Positions 27,863-36,949 of a DNA stretch of 64,000 nucleotides are shown here, piece by piece (within the stretch, counting starts at the first letter, position 1; each line of letters begins with the position of its first letter). A model generated the notes under the pieces. The model was not told the origin of the DNA and searched no databases. It saw only the letters and a program-made list of their open reading frames with translations. The position numbers and the translations under genes were made by a program. The stretch spans positions 496,001 through 560,000 of the forward strand of contig CAWISR010000003.1 in NCBI GenBank assembly GCA_963838845.1, read 5' to 3'. The DNA comes from CAVRXQ01 sp963838845 (lineage in GTDB: Bacteria > Actinomycetota > Acidimicrobiia > Acidimicrobiales > Bog-793).

Positions 27863-28950
27863 GCACCCGCGCCGAGACCGAGGATTCGGTTGGCGCGCAC
27901 CCTGTCCTTCGCGGCATCGTCGGCCAGCCGCGCGCGCAGGCAATGCTGTCGCGCTTCGTCGACTCGCCCGTGCACGCCTACCTCTTCGTCGGTCCGGCGG
28001 GTTCGGGCAAGCGCGCAGCGGCTCGCGCCTTCGCCGCGGCGCTCCTTTGCCCGAACGGCGGCTGCGGCGAATGCGCGACCTGCGCGGCCGCCCTGTCGGG
28101 CCAGCACCCCGACGTCGTCGTCGCCGAGCGCCAAGGCGCCTCGATCTCGGTCGAAGAGGCGCGTGACATCGCGCAACAGGCGCAGCTGACGCCGCGGGTG
28201 GCGGACCGCCAGGTGCTCGTTCTCACGGAGTTCCATCTCGTCGACGAGGCGGGAGCGGCGCTGTTGAAGACGATCGAGGAGCCGCCCGACTCGACGGTGC
28301 TCGTCGTGCTCGCTGACGTTCGGACCCCCGCGCTCGAAACCATCGCGAGTCGCTGCGTCGAAGTCGAGTTCGTCCCGATCGACGCCGACGCGATCGCCGA
28401 AGCGCTGAGAAAAGAAGGCGTCGTCCCTTCTGTCGCCTTGGCCGCGGCGACGGGGGCGCGGGGGAGCCTCGACCGGGCGCGCCTGTTGGCGGCCGATCCC
28501 GGATTCGTCGCCCGTGAGACGCGCTGGCGTTCGATTCCCGACCGTCTCGATGGGACGGGCGCCGCGGTGGCGCAGCTCGCTGATGAGATCGTCGAGGCGG
28601 GAGAAAGCCTCGTCGAGGTGCTGCGCGCCCAACAGGAGACCGAACTCGAGGCGGCCGACACGCGGGCCAAGGAGGCCGGGCTGAAGCGGACGCCGAATCG
28701 CAAGGCGATCGAGGACCGTCACCGTCGGGAGCTGCGGCGCGTGCGCACCGATGAGCTGCGTGCTGGCCTCGCGTTGCTGGCGGCGACGTTTCGCGGCCGG
28801 CTGGGCTCGGATCGCGCTGCCCCATCGCGGATCGCGCAACTTGTGACGATCAATGAAGAGGTCGAGTCCGCATCCGAGAGGTTGCGCCGAAACGTGAACG
28901 AGCGCTTGCTGCTCGAAGCGTTGTTCTTGAAGATCGAGCAGGCGGGCTAG
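27859..28950 (+). CDS. holB: DNA polymerase III delta' subunit
   Basis: Clamp-loader subunit of 363 residues. AAA+ Walker A GPAGSGKRAAARAFAAAL, a zinc module with four Cys (CPNGGCGECATC), Walker B-like VLVLTEFHLVDEAGAALLKTIEEPP and the sensor SRC segment (TIASRCVEVEF). The Lys-Thr of Walker A reads Lys-Arg, as in non-hydrolysing delta' subunits. It begins inside the tmk stop codon. The 3' end is 9 bases from a convergent acetyltransferase gene. Confidence 0.92.
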   Translation: MSTRAETEDSVGAHPVLRGIVGQPRAQAMLSRFVDSPVHAYLFVGPAGSGKRAAARAFAAALLCPNGGCGECATCAAALSGQHPDVVVAERQGASISVEEARDIAQQAQLTPRVADRQVLVLTEFHLVDEAGAALLKTIEEPPDSTVLVVLADVRTPALETIASRCVEVEFVPIDADAIAEALRKEGVVPSVALAAATGARGSLDRARLLAADPGFVARETRWRSIPDRLDGTGAAVAQLADEIVEAGESLVEVLRAQQETELEAADTRAKEAGLKRTPNRKAIEDRHRRELRRVRTDELRAGLALLAATFRGRLGSDRAAPSRIAQLVTINEEVESASERLRRNVNERLLLEALFLKIEQAG

Positions 28951-28959
28951 TCCTGGGGG

Positions 28960-29610
28960 TCAACCCGCCTGGTCCCGCCAGGCGGCGAGGCGCGCCTTGA
29001 TCGGCGGCCACTCGTCTTTCACCACCGAGAAGTACGCGGTGTCCCGCGTGCCGCCGTCGACCGCCGGCGCGTGCACCCTTCGGATCCCCTCGAACGCGGC
29101 GCCGATGCGCTCGATCGCCCGACGCGAGCGGTCGTTGCGGGAATCGGTCTTCAGTGTGACCCGCAGCACGCTCCAGACTTCGAAGGCGTAGGTCAACAAG
29201 AGCAGCTTGCATTCGGTGTTCACGACGGTCCGCTGTGCCGATGCCGAATACCAGGTGCCGCCGATCTCCGCGACGGTCGGTGGCTGGTCGTCCGTCGGCG
29301 CCGGGCCGTGCGTGACCCCGGGCGGCCACGGCGGCGGCCAGCAGAAGACCTCGAGGTCCATGAAGCGGGTCGAACCGACGACGCGGTCGTCGGCGAGACG
29401 GCGCACTGCGAAGGGGATCTGCCTGCCCGTCCCTGCGAGCTCGACGTTCTGCCGCACGTACTCGGCGAAGTCGGCCTCGCCGTCTGGAACCGAGCTGTAC
29501 GCGAAGCTCGAGCGGTCCTCGGCCGCGGCTTCGACGAGCCCGTGGACATGGCCGGGACCAAGCGGCTCGAGACGAACGTAGCGCCCGTCCAGCGTCGGTG
29601 CGGTGAGCAT
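28960..29610 (-). CDS. GNAT acetyltransferase, RimJ/RimL type
   Basis: 216 residues with the RimJ/RimL-like pattern: LDGRYVRLEPLGPGHVHGL at the N-terminus, EIGGTWYSASAQRTVVNTECKLLLLTYAFE in the middle (parts), and the signature LKTDSRNDRSRRAIERIGAAFEG, in which the acetyl-CoA loop is replaced by N-D-R-S-R. Relatives acetylate protein N-termini or small molecules. It carries an insertion (VFCWPPPWPPGVTHGPAPT) near residue 90. No linked partner. Confidence 0.82.
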   Translation of the reverse strand: MLTAPTLDGRYVRLEPLGPGHVHGLVEAAAEDRSSFAYSSVPDGEADFAEYVRQNVELAGTGRQIPFAVRRLADDRVVGSTRFMDLEVFCWPPPWPPGVTHGPAPTDDQPPTVAEIGGTWYSASAQRTVVNTECKLLLLTYAFEVWSVLRVTLKTDSRNDRSRRAIERIGAAFEGIRRVHAPAVDGGTRDTAYFSVVKDEWPPIKARLAAWRDQAG

Positions 29611-29753
29611 CGCTCCATTCTGGGTTCGCTGACGCGGTCGGGCGCGCCGCATCATCCGAGCCCGAATCCCCCTACGGTGAAGAAGGTCGTCCGAACGCGA
29701 TCGAACCGTCGCGCTCGGGATAAACGTGGCAGGGGAAGCGGCGGAACTCTGAG

Positions 29754-30710
29754 ATGTCGAGGCGCGCCAGGTTCCTGTTCATCGCTCTCGGGGTGATCTG
29801 GGGCCTCCCGTACTTCTTCATCCGCATCGCGGTTCGCGAGCTCGAACCGGCAACGTTGATCTTCCTGCGCACCTCGCTCGCTGCGCTGATCCTCTTGCCG
29901 ATTGCGATCCATCGTCGGAAGTGGTCGAGCCTGCGCGGCCATCTACCCGCCGTCCTCGGCTTCACGGCAGCCGAGATCGCGATCCCGTGGCTGCTGCTCG
30001 GCAACGCCGAGCAGCACGTCACGAGCTCATTCACCGGGCTCGTGATCGCGATCGTTCCCTTGTTCGGGGCGGCGATCGCCGTCGCCCTCGGCGCCGAGCG
30101 ACTCAGCAAGAGGAGGGCGGCGGGATTGCTGCTCGGCATCGTCGGCGTCGTCGTCTTGGTCGGCGTGAACGTGACTGGGACGAACGTCGCCGCGATCTTC
30201 GAGCTCCTCGGCTGCGCGGTCGGCTACGCATCGGCACCGGCGCTCGTCAGCCGAAAACTGAAGGACGTCCCTTCGTTCGAGGTCGTGACGGCGGCCGTCT
30301 TGCTGACGGCGCTCTGCTACCTGCCGTTCGGTGTGACGCACCTGCCGGCGCATCTCTACGCGGAAGACGCCTGGTCGATCGTGGGCTTGGCCGTGATCTG
30401 CACGGTCGTCGCGTTCATGGTCTTCTTCGCCTTGATCAAGGAGATCGGACCGGCGCGGGCCGTCGTGATCACCTACATCAACCCCGCGGTTGCGATCTTG
30501 CTCGGTGTGCTCGCACTCAACGAGCCGTTCACGCTCGGTCTCGCAATCGGCTTCCCGATCATCCTCGTCGGCTCGGTGCTCGGAACCTGGACGCCCGGAT
30601 CGACCGCCGTCGCCGTCGACGCGCCCGCCGGTGGCGTCCTGCCGGTGCCAGCCCACATGGATCCGTCTGCAGCCACCCCGCTACCGGATGAAAAAGCCGC
30701 GTTCCCCTAG
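29754..30710 (+). CDS. EamA/DMT-family transporter
   Basis: 318 residues, about ten membrane helices in two EamA repeats (LGVIWGLPYFFIRIAVRELEP in the first; VFFALIKEIGPARAVVITYINPAVAILLG in the second, in parts). Drug/metabolite family permease; substrate unknown. A disordered Pro/Ala tail follows. The 3' end overlaps the convergent acylphosphatase gene by 30 bases. Confidence 0.88.
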   Translation: MSRRARFLFIALGVIWGLPYFFIRIAVRELEPATLIFLRTSLAALILLPIAIHRRKWSSLRGHLPAVLGFTAAEIAIPWLLLGNAEQHVTSSFTGLVIAIVPLFGAAIAVALGAERLSKRRAAGLLLGIVGVVVLVGVNVTGTNVAAIFELLGCAVGYASAPALVSRKLKDVPSFEVVTAAVLLTALCYLPFGVTHLPAHLYAEDAWSIVGLAVICTVVAFMVFFALIKEIGPARAVVITYINPAVAILLGVLALNEPFTLGLAIGFPIILVGSVLGTWTPGSTAVAVDAPAGGVLPVPAHMDPSAATPLPDEKAAFP

Positions 30711-30968
30711 CGGTGATTCATCGGTGGCCTCGAGCGCGTCCACCCGCGCCCTCGGCGGTCCCTTCTTGCTCCAGGTGAGCGCGGCTTCGATCGCACCGGG
30801 TTCACCTTCGAAGACCGCCTCGACTCGACCGTCGGGTCGGTTCGTCACCCAGCCGTCGATGCCGAGTTCCCGAGCGACGTCGGCGAGCGCGACGCGGAAG
30901 AAGACGTTCTGCACCCTGCCAGAAACAAGCACGTGGACGCGCCGTCTCCCCGGCGCCGATTCCGGCAC
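30681..30968 (-). CDS. Acylphosphatase
   Basis: 95 residues, one acylphosphatase domain. The catalytic residues are present: Arg25 in VFFRVAL and Asn43 in GWVTNRPDG. The usual VQGVFFR reads VQNVFFR. Hydrolyses carboxyl-phosphates such as acetyl or carbamoyl phosphate. GTG start; sits 22 bases downstream of the phenylalanine hydroxylase gene on the same strand, though no metabolic link is evident. Confidence 0.9.
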   Translation of the reverse strand: MPESAPGRRRVHVLVSGRVQNVFFRVALADVARELGIDGWVTNRPDGRVEAVFEGEPGAIEAALTWSKKGPPRARVDALEATDESPLGERGFFIR

Positions 30969-30989
30969 CCCGGACTCGCGATCGCTCGC

Positions 30990-31871
30990 TCAGCTCGCCT
31001 TCGCGAGCAGCTCCTCGTGGTACGTGTCGTCGAAGCGGGTGAAGAAATCGGTGAGGACGTCTTCGAGCTCAGCCGGCGACGAGAAGCCATAGAGCAGCGG
31101 CTGGTAGTGGGTGATGTCGTACTCGACGGTTCCCATCTCGACGAGATCGGCGGGCCGGACGGTTGCCGATTGGAACGCCTCGGTCTCCCCGACGGACGAC
31201 AAGATCCCGGCGCCGTACGCGCGCAACGCCCCGTTTTCCTTCAGGACGCCGAATTCCATCGTGAACCAGAACACCTGCGACAAGAACTTCAGCGCCGCCT
31301 CGTCCTTCGTCCGATGCACCGCCTCTCCGACGAGTCGGTAGATCTGCGCGAACGTCGGATCGGCGATCTGGTTGGCGTGCCCGATGACCTCGTGGATGAT
31401 GTCCGGCTCCGGCGTATAGAGCGGGACGGAAGGGTGGCGCAGGTACTGGGTCGACCAGAAGACGCCCCCTGAGAACGATCCGTAGAAGTCGCGCACCGGC
31501 GCCAACCCGGCGATCGGCTGGTAACGGAAGTCGACCAGCGGCTCAAGACCGGACGTGACCTCTTCCAGTCCGGGGATGTACTGCGTCGTGAGTTTGAGAT
31601 CGGCCTTGCCGCGTTGGAACGACTCCGAGGCGTATTTCTCGTGGAGGTCCCGAAGTGCCCCAGAGACGATGCGCCACACCTCGTGTTCCTCGTCGGTGTA
31701 GTCCGGGTTCGGAATCGCCTCGCCCGTTCGCCAGCTCGCGGCGATGGAGGCGAGCTCATCGCGGCGCTGCCGGTAGACGGGGTCGGAAACGCCGGGATGG
31801 TCCTCGGAAAGCTCGACGTGCGTCGAACCGTCGTCGGTGACCGTGACCGGCGAGTACGCGGAGTAGCCCAT
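30990..31871 (-). CDS. phhA: Phenylalanine 4-hydroxylase
   Basis: Hydroxylates phenylalanine to tyrosine with pterin and O2. 293 residues; the iron ligands are His160 and His165 (PDIIHEVIGHANQ) and Glu206 (WFTMEFG). The catalytic core is complete without a regulatory ACT domain, as in many bacteria. It is divergent from an Lrp/AsnC gene, a likely regulator. It is the first step in the tyrosine-degradation cluster to its right. The pterin recycling partner (PhhB) is not in the window. Confidence 0.93.
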   Translation of the reverse strand: MGYSAYSPVTVTDDGSTHVELSEDHPGVSDPVYRQRRDELASIAASWRTGEAIPNPDYTDEEHEVWRIVSGALRDLHEKYASESFQRGKADLKLTTQYIPGLEEVTSGLEPLVDFRYQPIAGLAPVRDFYGSFSGGVFWSTQYLRHPSVPLYTPEPDIIHEVIGHANQIADPTFAQIYRLVGEAVHRTKDEAALKFLSQVFWFTMEFGVLKENGALRAYGAGILSSVGETEAFQSATVRPADLVEMGTVEYDITHYQPLLYGFSSPAELEDVLTDFFTRFDDTYHEELLAKAS

Positions 31872-31964
31872 CGTTCGCTCCTTTCGCTGAGATTCTGCCG
31901 GATCGACGCTGAAACGTCGACATCGTGGCCGTTTGCCAAGACATTCCGTCTTAGAATTCCGCAA

Positions 31965-32453
31965 ATGTCATCAGATCGTCCAGAGGATTTGGCCGAACGG
32001 CGGCCCGAGCGAGACGAGTCGCTTGATGCCGTCGATCAGACGATCATCGAGCGGCTCGTCGCCGACGGTCGTCAGTCGGTGAACGATCTCGCCCGCGCGG
32101 CGAACGTCTCCCGGGCGACGGCGTACCAGCGTTTCGCGCGACTGCGCGAGCGAGGTGTGATCGTCGGCTTCAGCGCGCGTGTCGATCCGGTCAAGCTCGG
32201 CAAGACCCTGTCCGCACTCGTCCTCATCCGGGTGGAGCAGCCCCGCTGGCGTGAGGTGGTCCCTGAACTCCTTTCGCTCCCGGGCGTGGAATGGCTTGGC
32301 GTCACCGCCGGCGAGTTCGACTTCGCCCTCGTCGTCCGGGCGCGCGACGTCGAGGATCTACGAGACGTCGTGCTCGAACGACTGCAGGCGATGATGGCGG
32401 TCCGCTCGTCTGAGACCGTCCTCTTGCTCGAGGACCACCGGGTCGCGCTCTAG
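31965..32453 (+). CDS. Lrp/AsnC-family regulator (next to phhA)
   Basis: 162 residues: helix-turn-helix (IIERLVADGRQSVNDLARAANVSRATAYQRFARLRERG in parts) and the C-terminal RAM/AsnC ligand-binding domain with LGVTAGEFDFALVVRARD. Divergent from phhA with a shared region of 93 bases. Its 3' end overlaps a second Lrp/AsnC gene by 4 bases. Aromatic amino acids are the most likely ligands by context. Confidence 0.88.
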   Translation: MSSDRPEDLAERRPERDESLDAVDQTIIERLVADGRQSVNDLARAANVSRATAYQRFARLRERGVIVGFSARVDPVKLGKTLSALVLIRVEQPRWREVVPELLSLPGVEWLGVTAGEFDFALVVRARDVEDLRDVVLERLQAMMAVRSSETVLLLEDHRVAL

Positions 32454-32965
32454 AACGAACGGCTCGCGGACTCGTCGCGGCGGGCGTCGTGCGTGACGAG
32501 ATGGAGGCTTCGCGGTGCGATCGGTGTCGACAGGAGCAGCGAGGTGGTCGTTCGGGTCACGCCTGGGACTTCGAGGATCTCTGCGATGACCCGCCCAAGG
32601 TGGTCGTTGTCCCGAGCCACGACACGACAGAGAAGGTCCGACGACCCCGTCGTCATCCACGCCTCGACGATCTCGGGGATCGTGACGAGATGCTCGTCGA
32701 TCGTCCCGCGTCGGCCCTGGGCGATCTCCAACGAGACGATCGCCGACACGGCGTAGCCGACGCGCCCGAGGTCGATCTCGGGGCCGAAGCCGACGATGAC
32801 GCCGGCGGCGATCATCCGGTCGAGGTGCGCCTGGGCGGTGTTGCGGGCGATCTCGGCCCGTTTCGCGAGCTGAACTAGCCCGGCGCGGGGCATCTCGGCG
32901 AGCGCGTCGAGCAAACGGCGATCGATGTCGTCGAGCGGGTTTTGCTGACCAATCTGATTAGACAC
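32450..32965 (-). CDS. Lrp/AsnC-family regulator (next to hpd)
   Basis: 171 residues with the AsnC helix-turn-helix (LAEMPRAGLVQLAKRAEIARNTAQAHLDRM in parts) and RAM domain (EAWMTTGSSDLLCRVVARDNDHL). GTG start. It is divergent from hpd across 78 AT-richer bases, the expected place for its binding site. Having two Lrp-type genes back to back inside the pathway cluster suggests separate control of phhA and of the hpd operon. Confidence 0.88.
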   Translation of the reverse strand: MSNQIGQQNPLDDIDRRLLDALAEMPRAGLVQLAKRAEIARNTAQAHLDRMIAAGVIVGFGPEIDLGRVGYAVSAIVSLEIAQGRRGTIDEHLVTIPEIVEAWMTTGSSDLLCRVVARDNDHLGRVIAEILEVPGVTRTTTSLLLSTPIAPRSLHLVTHDARRDESASRSF

Positions 32966-33043
32966 TCGGCCTTCTACTATTCAATATATGCAACGATATC
33001 CCAAGGTATTGACCTCGACCGCCGATCCCGATTCGATAGCAGC
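32966..33043. promoter_or_regulatory. AT-rich divergent control region between lrp and hpd
   Basis: The stretch is much richer in A+T than its surroundings (for example CTATTCAATATATGCAAC around 32977-32994), as expected for divergent promoters and an Lrp-type site. No exact operator can be defined by eye. Confidence 0.4.
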
Positions 33044-34165
33044 ATGACGGAAACGATGACGAACGACACTTCCACCGTCGCTCAGCAGATCACGGGGTGG
33101 GACCACCTCGAGTTCTGGGTCGGCAACGCGCGGGCAGCTACGGCGTGGCTGGCGTCGGGCTTCGGCTTTGACGTCGCCGCCTACGCCGGGCCCGAGACCG
33201 GCGTGCGTGACCGTGTCTCGTACCTGCTCCAGCACGGCGACATCCGGGTCATGGTGACGGCCGGGCTCTCGAAGGACTCCGAGGTTGGCAAGCACGTTCT
33301 CGAACACGGCGACGGCGTGCGCAATCTCGCCTGGCAGGTACCCGATCCCGCCGCCGCCCTCGAGTCGGCGACGCGCCGCGGCGCCCGCGAGGTGCAAGAG
33401 ACGCTCACCGTCGAGCGCGATGAAGGAGCGGTAACGACTGCGGCGATCGAGGCGTACGGCGACACGCGCCACGTCTTTGTCGACCGATCGCGCTGGAGCG
33501 GCACCTGGGGCCCAGGGTTCAGCGCCGAGCGCCTGCCACTGCGGCCCGTCGGGCGGCCGCCGGCTCTCAATTACATCGACCATGTCGTCGGCAACGTCGA
33601 AGAGGGCCGCCTCGACGAGTGGGTGGAGTGGTACGCGAAGGTTCTCGGCTTCGAAGAGATGAAGCACTTCGACGCCGAGCAGATCTCGACGAAGTACTCG
33701 GCGTTGCGCTCGACGGTGATGTTCAACCGCAAGGGCATCACGATGCCGATCAACGAGCCGGCGCCCGGTCTGCGAAAGAGCCAGATCACCGAGTACCTCG
33801 AGGCCTACGGCTGTCCGGGGGTGCAGCACATTGCGATGGGAACGCGCAACATCCTTGGTGCAATCGACTCTTTGCGTGAGCGCGGTGTGCGCTTCTTGGA
33901 CATGCCTGCGACGTACTACGAGGACGCGAAGGTTCGTTGCGGCGAGTTCGACCTCCCGTGGGGCGATCTCCAACGGCTCGGAATCGAGGTCGACGAGGAC
34001 ACCGGTGGCTACCTGCTGCAGATCTTCTCTGAGACCTTCGCCGAGCGGCCGACGCTGTTCATCGAGATCATCCAGCGTGAAGGCGCGACCGGCTTCGGCG
34101 AGGGCAACTTCAAGGCGCTCTTCGAGGCGATCGAGCGGGAGCAGGAGCGGCGCGGAAACCTGTGA
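33044..34165 (+). CDS. hpd: 4-hydroxyphenylpyruvate dioxygenase
   Basis: Converts 4-hydroxyphenylpyruvate to homogentisate. 373 residues, two vicinal-oxygen-chelate halves. Iron ligands are His in NYIDHVVGNV, His in GVQHIAMGTRNI and Glu in LFIEIIQREG; the C-terminal signature GFGEGNFKALFEAIEREQ is present. First gene of a four-gene run hpd-aminotransferase-fahA-hmgA with overlapping or closely spaced ends (GTGA overlap with the next). Confidence 0.96.
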   Translation: MTETMTNDTSTVAQQITGWDHLEFWVGNARAATAWLASGFGFDVAAYAGPETGVRDRVSYLLQHGDIRVMVTAGLSKDSEVGKHVLEHGDGVRNLAWQVPDPAAALESATRRGAREVQETLTVERDEGAVTTAAIEAYGDTRHVFVDRSRWSGTWGPGFSAERLPLRPVGRPPALNYIDHVVGNVEEGRLDEWVEWYAKVLGFEEMKHFDAEQISTKYSALRSTVMFNRKGITMPINEPAPGLRKSQITEYLEAYGCPGVQHIAMGTRNILGAIDSLRERGVRFLDMPATYYEDAKVRCGEFDLPWGDLQRLGIEVDEDTGGYLLQIFSETFAERPTLFIEIIQREGATGFGEGNFKALFEAIEREQERRGNL

Positions 34166-35790
34166 CCGACGCGGAAAAGGACGCGCCGCGGGCGCGTCCG
34201 GTGGTGGAATCGCTCCCCGCCTACCGGCCCGGACGTTCGGCCGAACAGGCGGAAGCTGACTACGGACTGAGCGGCGCGATCAAGCTCGCGTCGAACGAGT
34301 TGCCGTTCTCGCCTTTGCCGAGCGTCGCGAAGGTGATCGCGACGGCAACCGACACCGCGAACCGTTATCCGGATCACCTCGCGCGCGAACTGCGGGAACG
34401 GATTGCTACCGCCCACGGCACGAGCGCGAGTCGAATCGCGGTCGGATGCGGCACGGTCGGACTTTTGCAACAGCTCGCGCTGGCGTACGTTTCCGCGGGC
34501 GACGAGGTCGTTTTCGCGGACCCGAGCTTCGAGGCGTATCCGATCTTCACCGAGCTATCGAGCGGGACTGCGCGACGCGTCCCGCTCAAGCGACTCACCC
34601 ACGATGCGAGCGGACTCGCCAGCGCGTTGAGTGTGCGGACGCGCCTCGTGCTCATCGCCCAACCGAACAACCCGACGAGCACCGCGATGTCCGGCGCAGA
34701 TCTGCGCTTCCTCGTCGACGCCGTGCCGGCTGATTGCGTGGTCGTCATCGACGAGGCGTACTCCCACTTCGCGACGGGTCGGCATCTCGTCGATGCGGCG
34801 AACCTTCTCGACGATCATCCGAACCTCGTCGTTCTCCGGACGTTCTCGAAGGCGCACGGGCTCGCGGGGCTGCGCGTCGGTTACGCGGTCGCCGATGAGT
34901 CGATCGTCGTCGCGCTCGACAAGGTCTTGACACCGTTCGCCGTGAACCGACTGGGTCAGACGGCAGCGCTCGCTTCGCTTGATGCCGTCGACGAATTGAA
35001 CACCCGGGTTCGCTTGGTGCTCGACGAGCGAACCCGCCTTTCGCGCGAACTTCGTCACCGCGGGTGGTCGATTCCCGACACCGAGACGAATTTCGTCTTC
35101 CTCCCCTCCGGCGGGATGAGCGTGGACCTCGCACGCGAACTCGAACGACGCGGCGTCGTCACGCGGCCCTTTGCGGACGCCGGCGTGCGGGTCACCGTCG
35201 GGACCACCGACGAGGTCAACCGGTTCCTCGCGGCGTTCGACGAGCTCGCAGAGGGATTCATCGCGGAACAACTCCATGCGAGCTGGCAGCTGCCGACGGG
35301 TGTGGAAGGGCGCGCCGTCGCGGAATGGCTCGATCGTCTCGACGCGGTCGAGGAGCGTCTCTCCTCCTTCGCCAACGGGGAACGGCGAGGCGGCCTGACG
35401 GATCCGGACCCCGGCGGTGAAGAGCGCTGGGACGAGGGACAGGTGTGGGCACACATCGCAGAGTTCGGCGCCTACTGGTTGGCCGAACTCCGGCGGATCC
35501 TCGACGCCCCTGGGACCGCGCCCGTGCCTTTTGGGAGGACGAAGTCCGACCCGCGGCGGATCGCGGCGATCGCACAAAACCAGGCTCGTCCGCCCCGTGC
35601 GCAACTCGACCCGGCGCTCGTCGCCCTCGACGAGCTGCGGGCGCTGCTCTCGACGATGGACTCCCACGACTGGTCGCGGATCGGCGAGCACCCGACGTTG
35701 AAGACGATGGACGTCAACAAGTTCCTCGACGAGTTCCTCGTCGGTCACTACGAGCAGCATGCTGACCAGATTGCAAAGCTCAATGGCTGA
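34162..35790 (+). CDS. HisC-like aromatic aminotransferase fused to a DinB-like domain
   Basis: 542 residues. The first about 360 are a fold-type I PLP aminotransferase near HisC (KLASNELPFSPLPSV, AQPNNPTST, DEAYSHFA and the PLP lysine in RTFSKAHGLAGLRVGYA). The last about 170 residues (EQLHASWQLPTGVEGRAVAEWLDRLDAVEE ... HYEQHADQIAKLNG) look like a DinB/DUF-type four-helix bundle with His residues that may bind metal. By operon context the enzyme should make 4-hydroxyphenylpyruvate from tyrosine. The added domain is unusual in this role. Stop overlaps the next gene's start region. Confidence 0.82.
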   Translation: MTDAEKDAPRARPVVESLPAYRPGRSAEQAEADYGLSGAIKLASNELPFSPLPSVAKVIATATDTANRYPDHLARELRERIATAHGTSASRIAVGCGTVGLLQQLALAYVSAGDEVVFADPSFEAYPIFTELSSGTARRVPLKRLTHDASGLASALSVRTRLVLIAQPNNPTSTAMSGADLRFLVDAVPADCVVVIDEAYSHFATGRHLVDAANLLDDHPNLVVLRTFSKAHGLAGLRVGYAVADESIVVALDKVLTPFAVNRLGQTAALASLDAVDELNTRVRLVLDERTRLSRELRHRGWSIPDTETNFVFLPSGGMSVDLARELERRGVVTRPFADAGVRVTVGTTDEVNRFLAAFDELAEGFIAEQLHASWQLPTGVEGRAVAEWLDRLDAVEERLSSFANGERRGGLTDPDPGGEERWDEGQVWAHIAEFGAYWLAELRRILDAPGTAPVPFGRTKSDPRRIAAIAQNQARPPRAQLDPALVALDELRALLSTMDSHDWSRIGEHPTLKTMDVNKFLDEFLVGHYEQHADQIAKLNG

Positions 35791-36937
35791 GCGATACCCC
35801 GGTTTCGGGATCGACAACCTTCCCTACGGCGTCATCGAAAACGGTCATATCGTCGTCGCCTTCGAGAGCGGGGTGATCGACCTCGCCGCGATGGACGGTC
35901 TGGGCGTCCCTCGCGACGTGTTCAGGTCGGGTTCGCTGAACGCGTTCATGTCCCTCGGACCCGATGCCTGGCAGCGCACGCGGGCCGAGATCACCGCGTA
36001 CCTCGCTCAGCCGGCGAAGGAAATGTTGGTTCCGATCGAAGAGGTCTCACTCGTGCTCCCCTTCGAGGTCGCGGATTATGTCGATTTCTACGCGTCGGAG
36101 GAGCACGCGATGGCGATGGGGCAATTGCTCCGGCCCGGCTCAGATCCGTTGCCTCCGGCGTGGAAGCACCTGCCGATCGGCTACCACGGCCGCGCGTCCA
36201 CGATCATCGTTTCCGGCTCGCCCGTCTACCGCCCGTCCGGACTCGTCGGGACTGGTGCAGAGCCCGACTTCGCGCCGAGCGCGCGTCTGGACGTCGAAGT
36301 CGAGCTGGGGTTCGTTGTTGGCGTGGGATCTGCGCGCGGAACCCGCATCACGGCGGATCGTGCAGAGGACCACGTTTTTGGCGTCGTGCTCGTGAACGAC
36401 TGGAGCGCGCGCGACATCCAGGCCTTCGAGTACCAGCCACTGGGTCCGTTCCTCGGCAAGTCCTTCGCGACGTCGATCTCGCCGTGGGTCGTGCCGCTCG
36501 CCGCCCTCGACCGGTTCGCGGTGGAAGGCCCGCTTCAAGCACCGCCTCCGGCGTCGTACCTTTCGACGGTTGAGCCCCGCAACTTCGGGATCTCCTTCGA
36601 GCTCGCGCTGAACGGCGCCGTCATCTCCTCGATGTCCGCAGATGGCCTGTACTGGTCGATGGCGCAGCAGCTTGCGCACCTCACCGCGAACGGGGCGTCG
36701 ACGCGCACCGGTGACCTGTTCGCGTCCGGCACGATCTCGGGCAAGGAACCGCAGAGCGCTGGAAGCTTGATGGAGCTCACGAACGGCGGCCGTGATCCGG
36801 TCAAACTTGAGGACGGGTCGATGCGGACCTGGGTTGAGGACGGCGACGAGGTCGTGATCCGGGGCTGGTGTGGCGATCGCCACGGCGCGCACCTGGATCT
36901 CGGTGAAGTGCATGGTCGCGTCGTTGCCTCGAAATAA
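35783..36937 (+). CDS. fahA: Fumarylacetoacetase
   Basis: Hydrolyses fumarylacetoacetate to fumarate and acetoacetate. 384 residues with the N-terminal domain (YGVIENG) and catalytic domain: DFYASEEHAMAMGQLLRPG, metal-binding VEVELGFVVG, DWSARDIQAFEYQPLGPFLGKSFATSISPWVV in parts, and FASGTISGKEPQSAGSLMEL. The ATG at 35783 overlaps the end of the aminotransferase gene. Confidence 0.95.
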   Translation: MAERYPGFGIDNLPYGVIENGHIVVAFESGVIDLAAMDGLGVPRDVFRSGSLNAFMSLGPDAWQRTRAEITAYLAQPAKEMLVPIEEVSLVLPFEVADYVDFYASEEHAMAMGQLLRPGSDPLPPAWKHLPIGYHGRASTIIVSGSPVYRPSGLVGTGAEPDFAPSARLDVEVELGFVVGVGSARGTRITADRAEDHVFGVVLVNDWSARDIQAFEYQPLGPFLGKSFATSISPWVVPLAALDRFAVEGPLQAPPPASYLSTVEPRNFGISFELALNGAVISSMSADGLYWSMAQQLAHLTANGASTRTGDLFASGTISGKEPQSAGSLMELTNGGRDPVKLEDGSMRTWVEDGDEVVIRGWCGDRHGAHLDLGEVHGRVVASK

Positions 36938-36949
36938 GGAGGGCGAACC

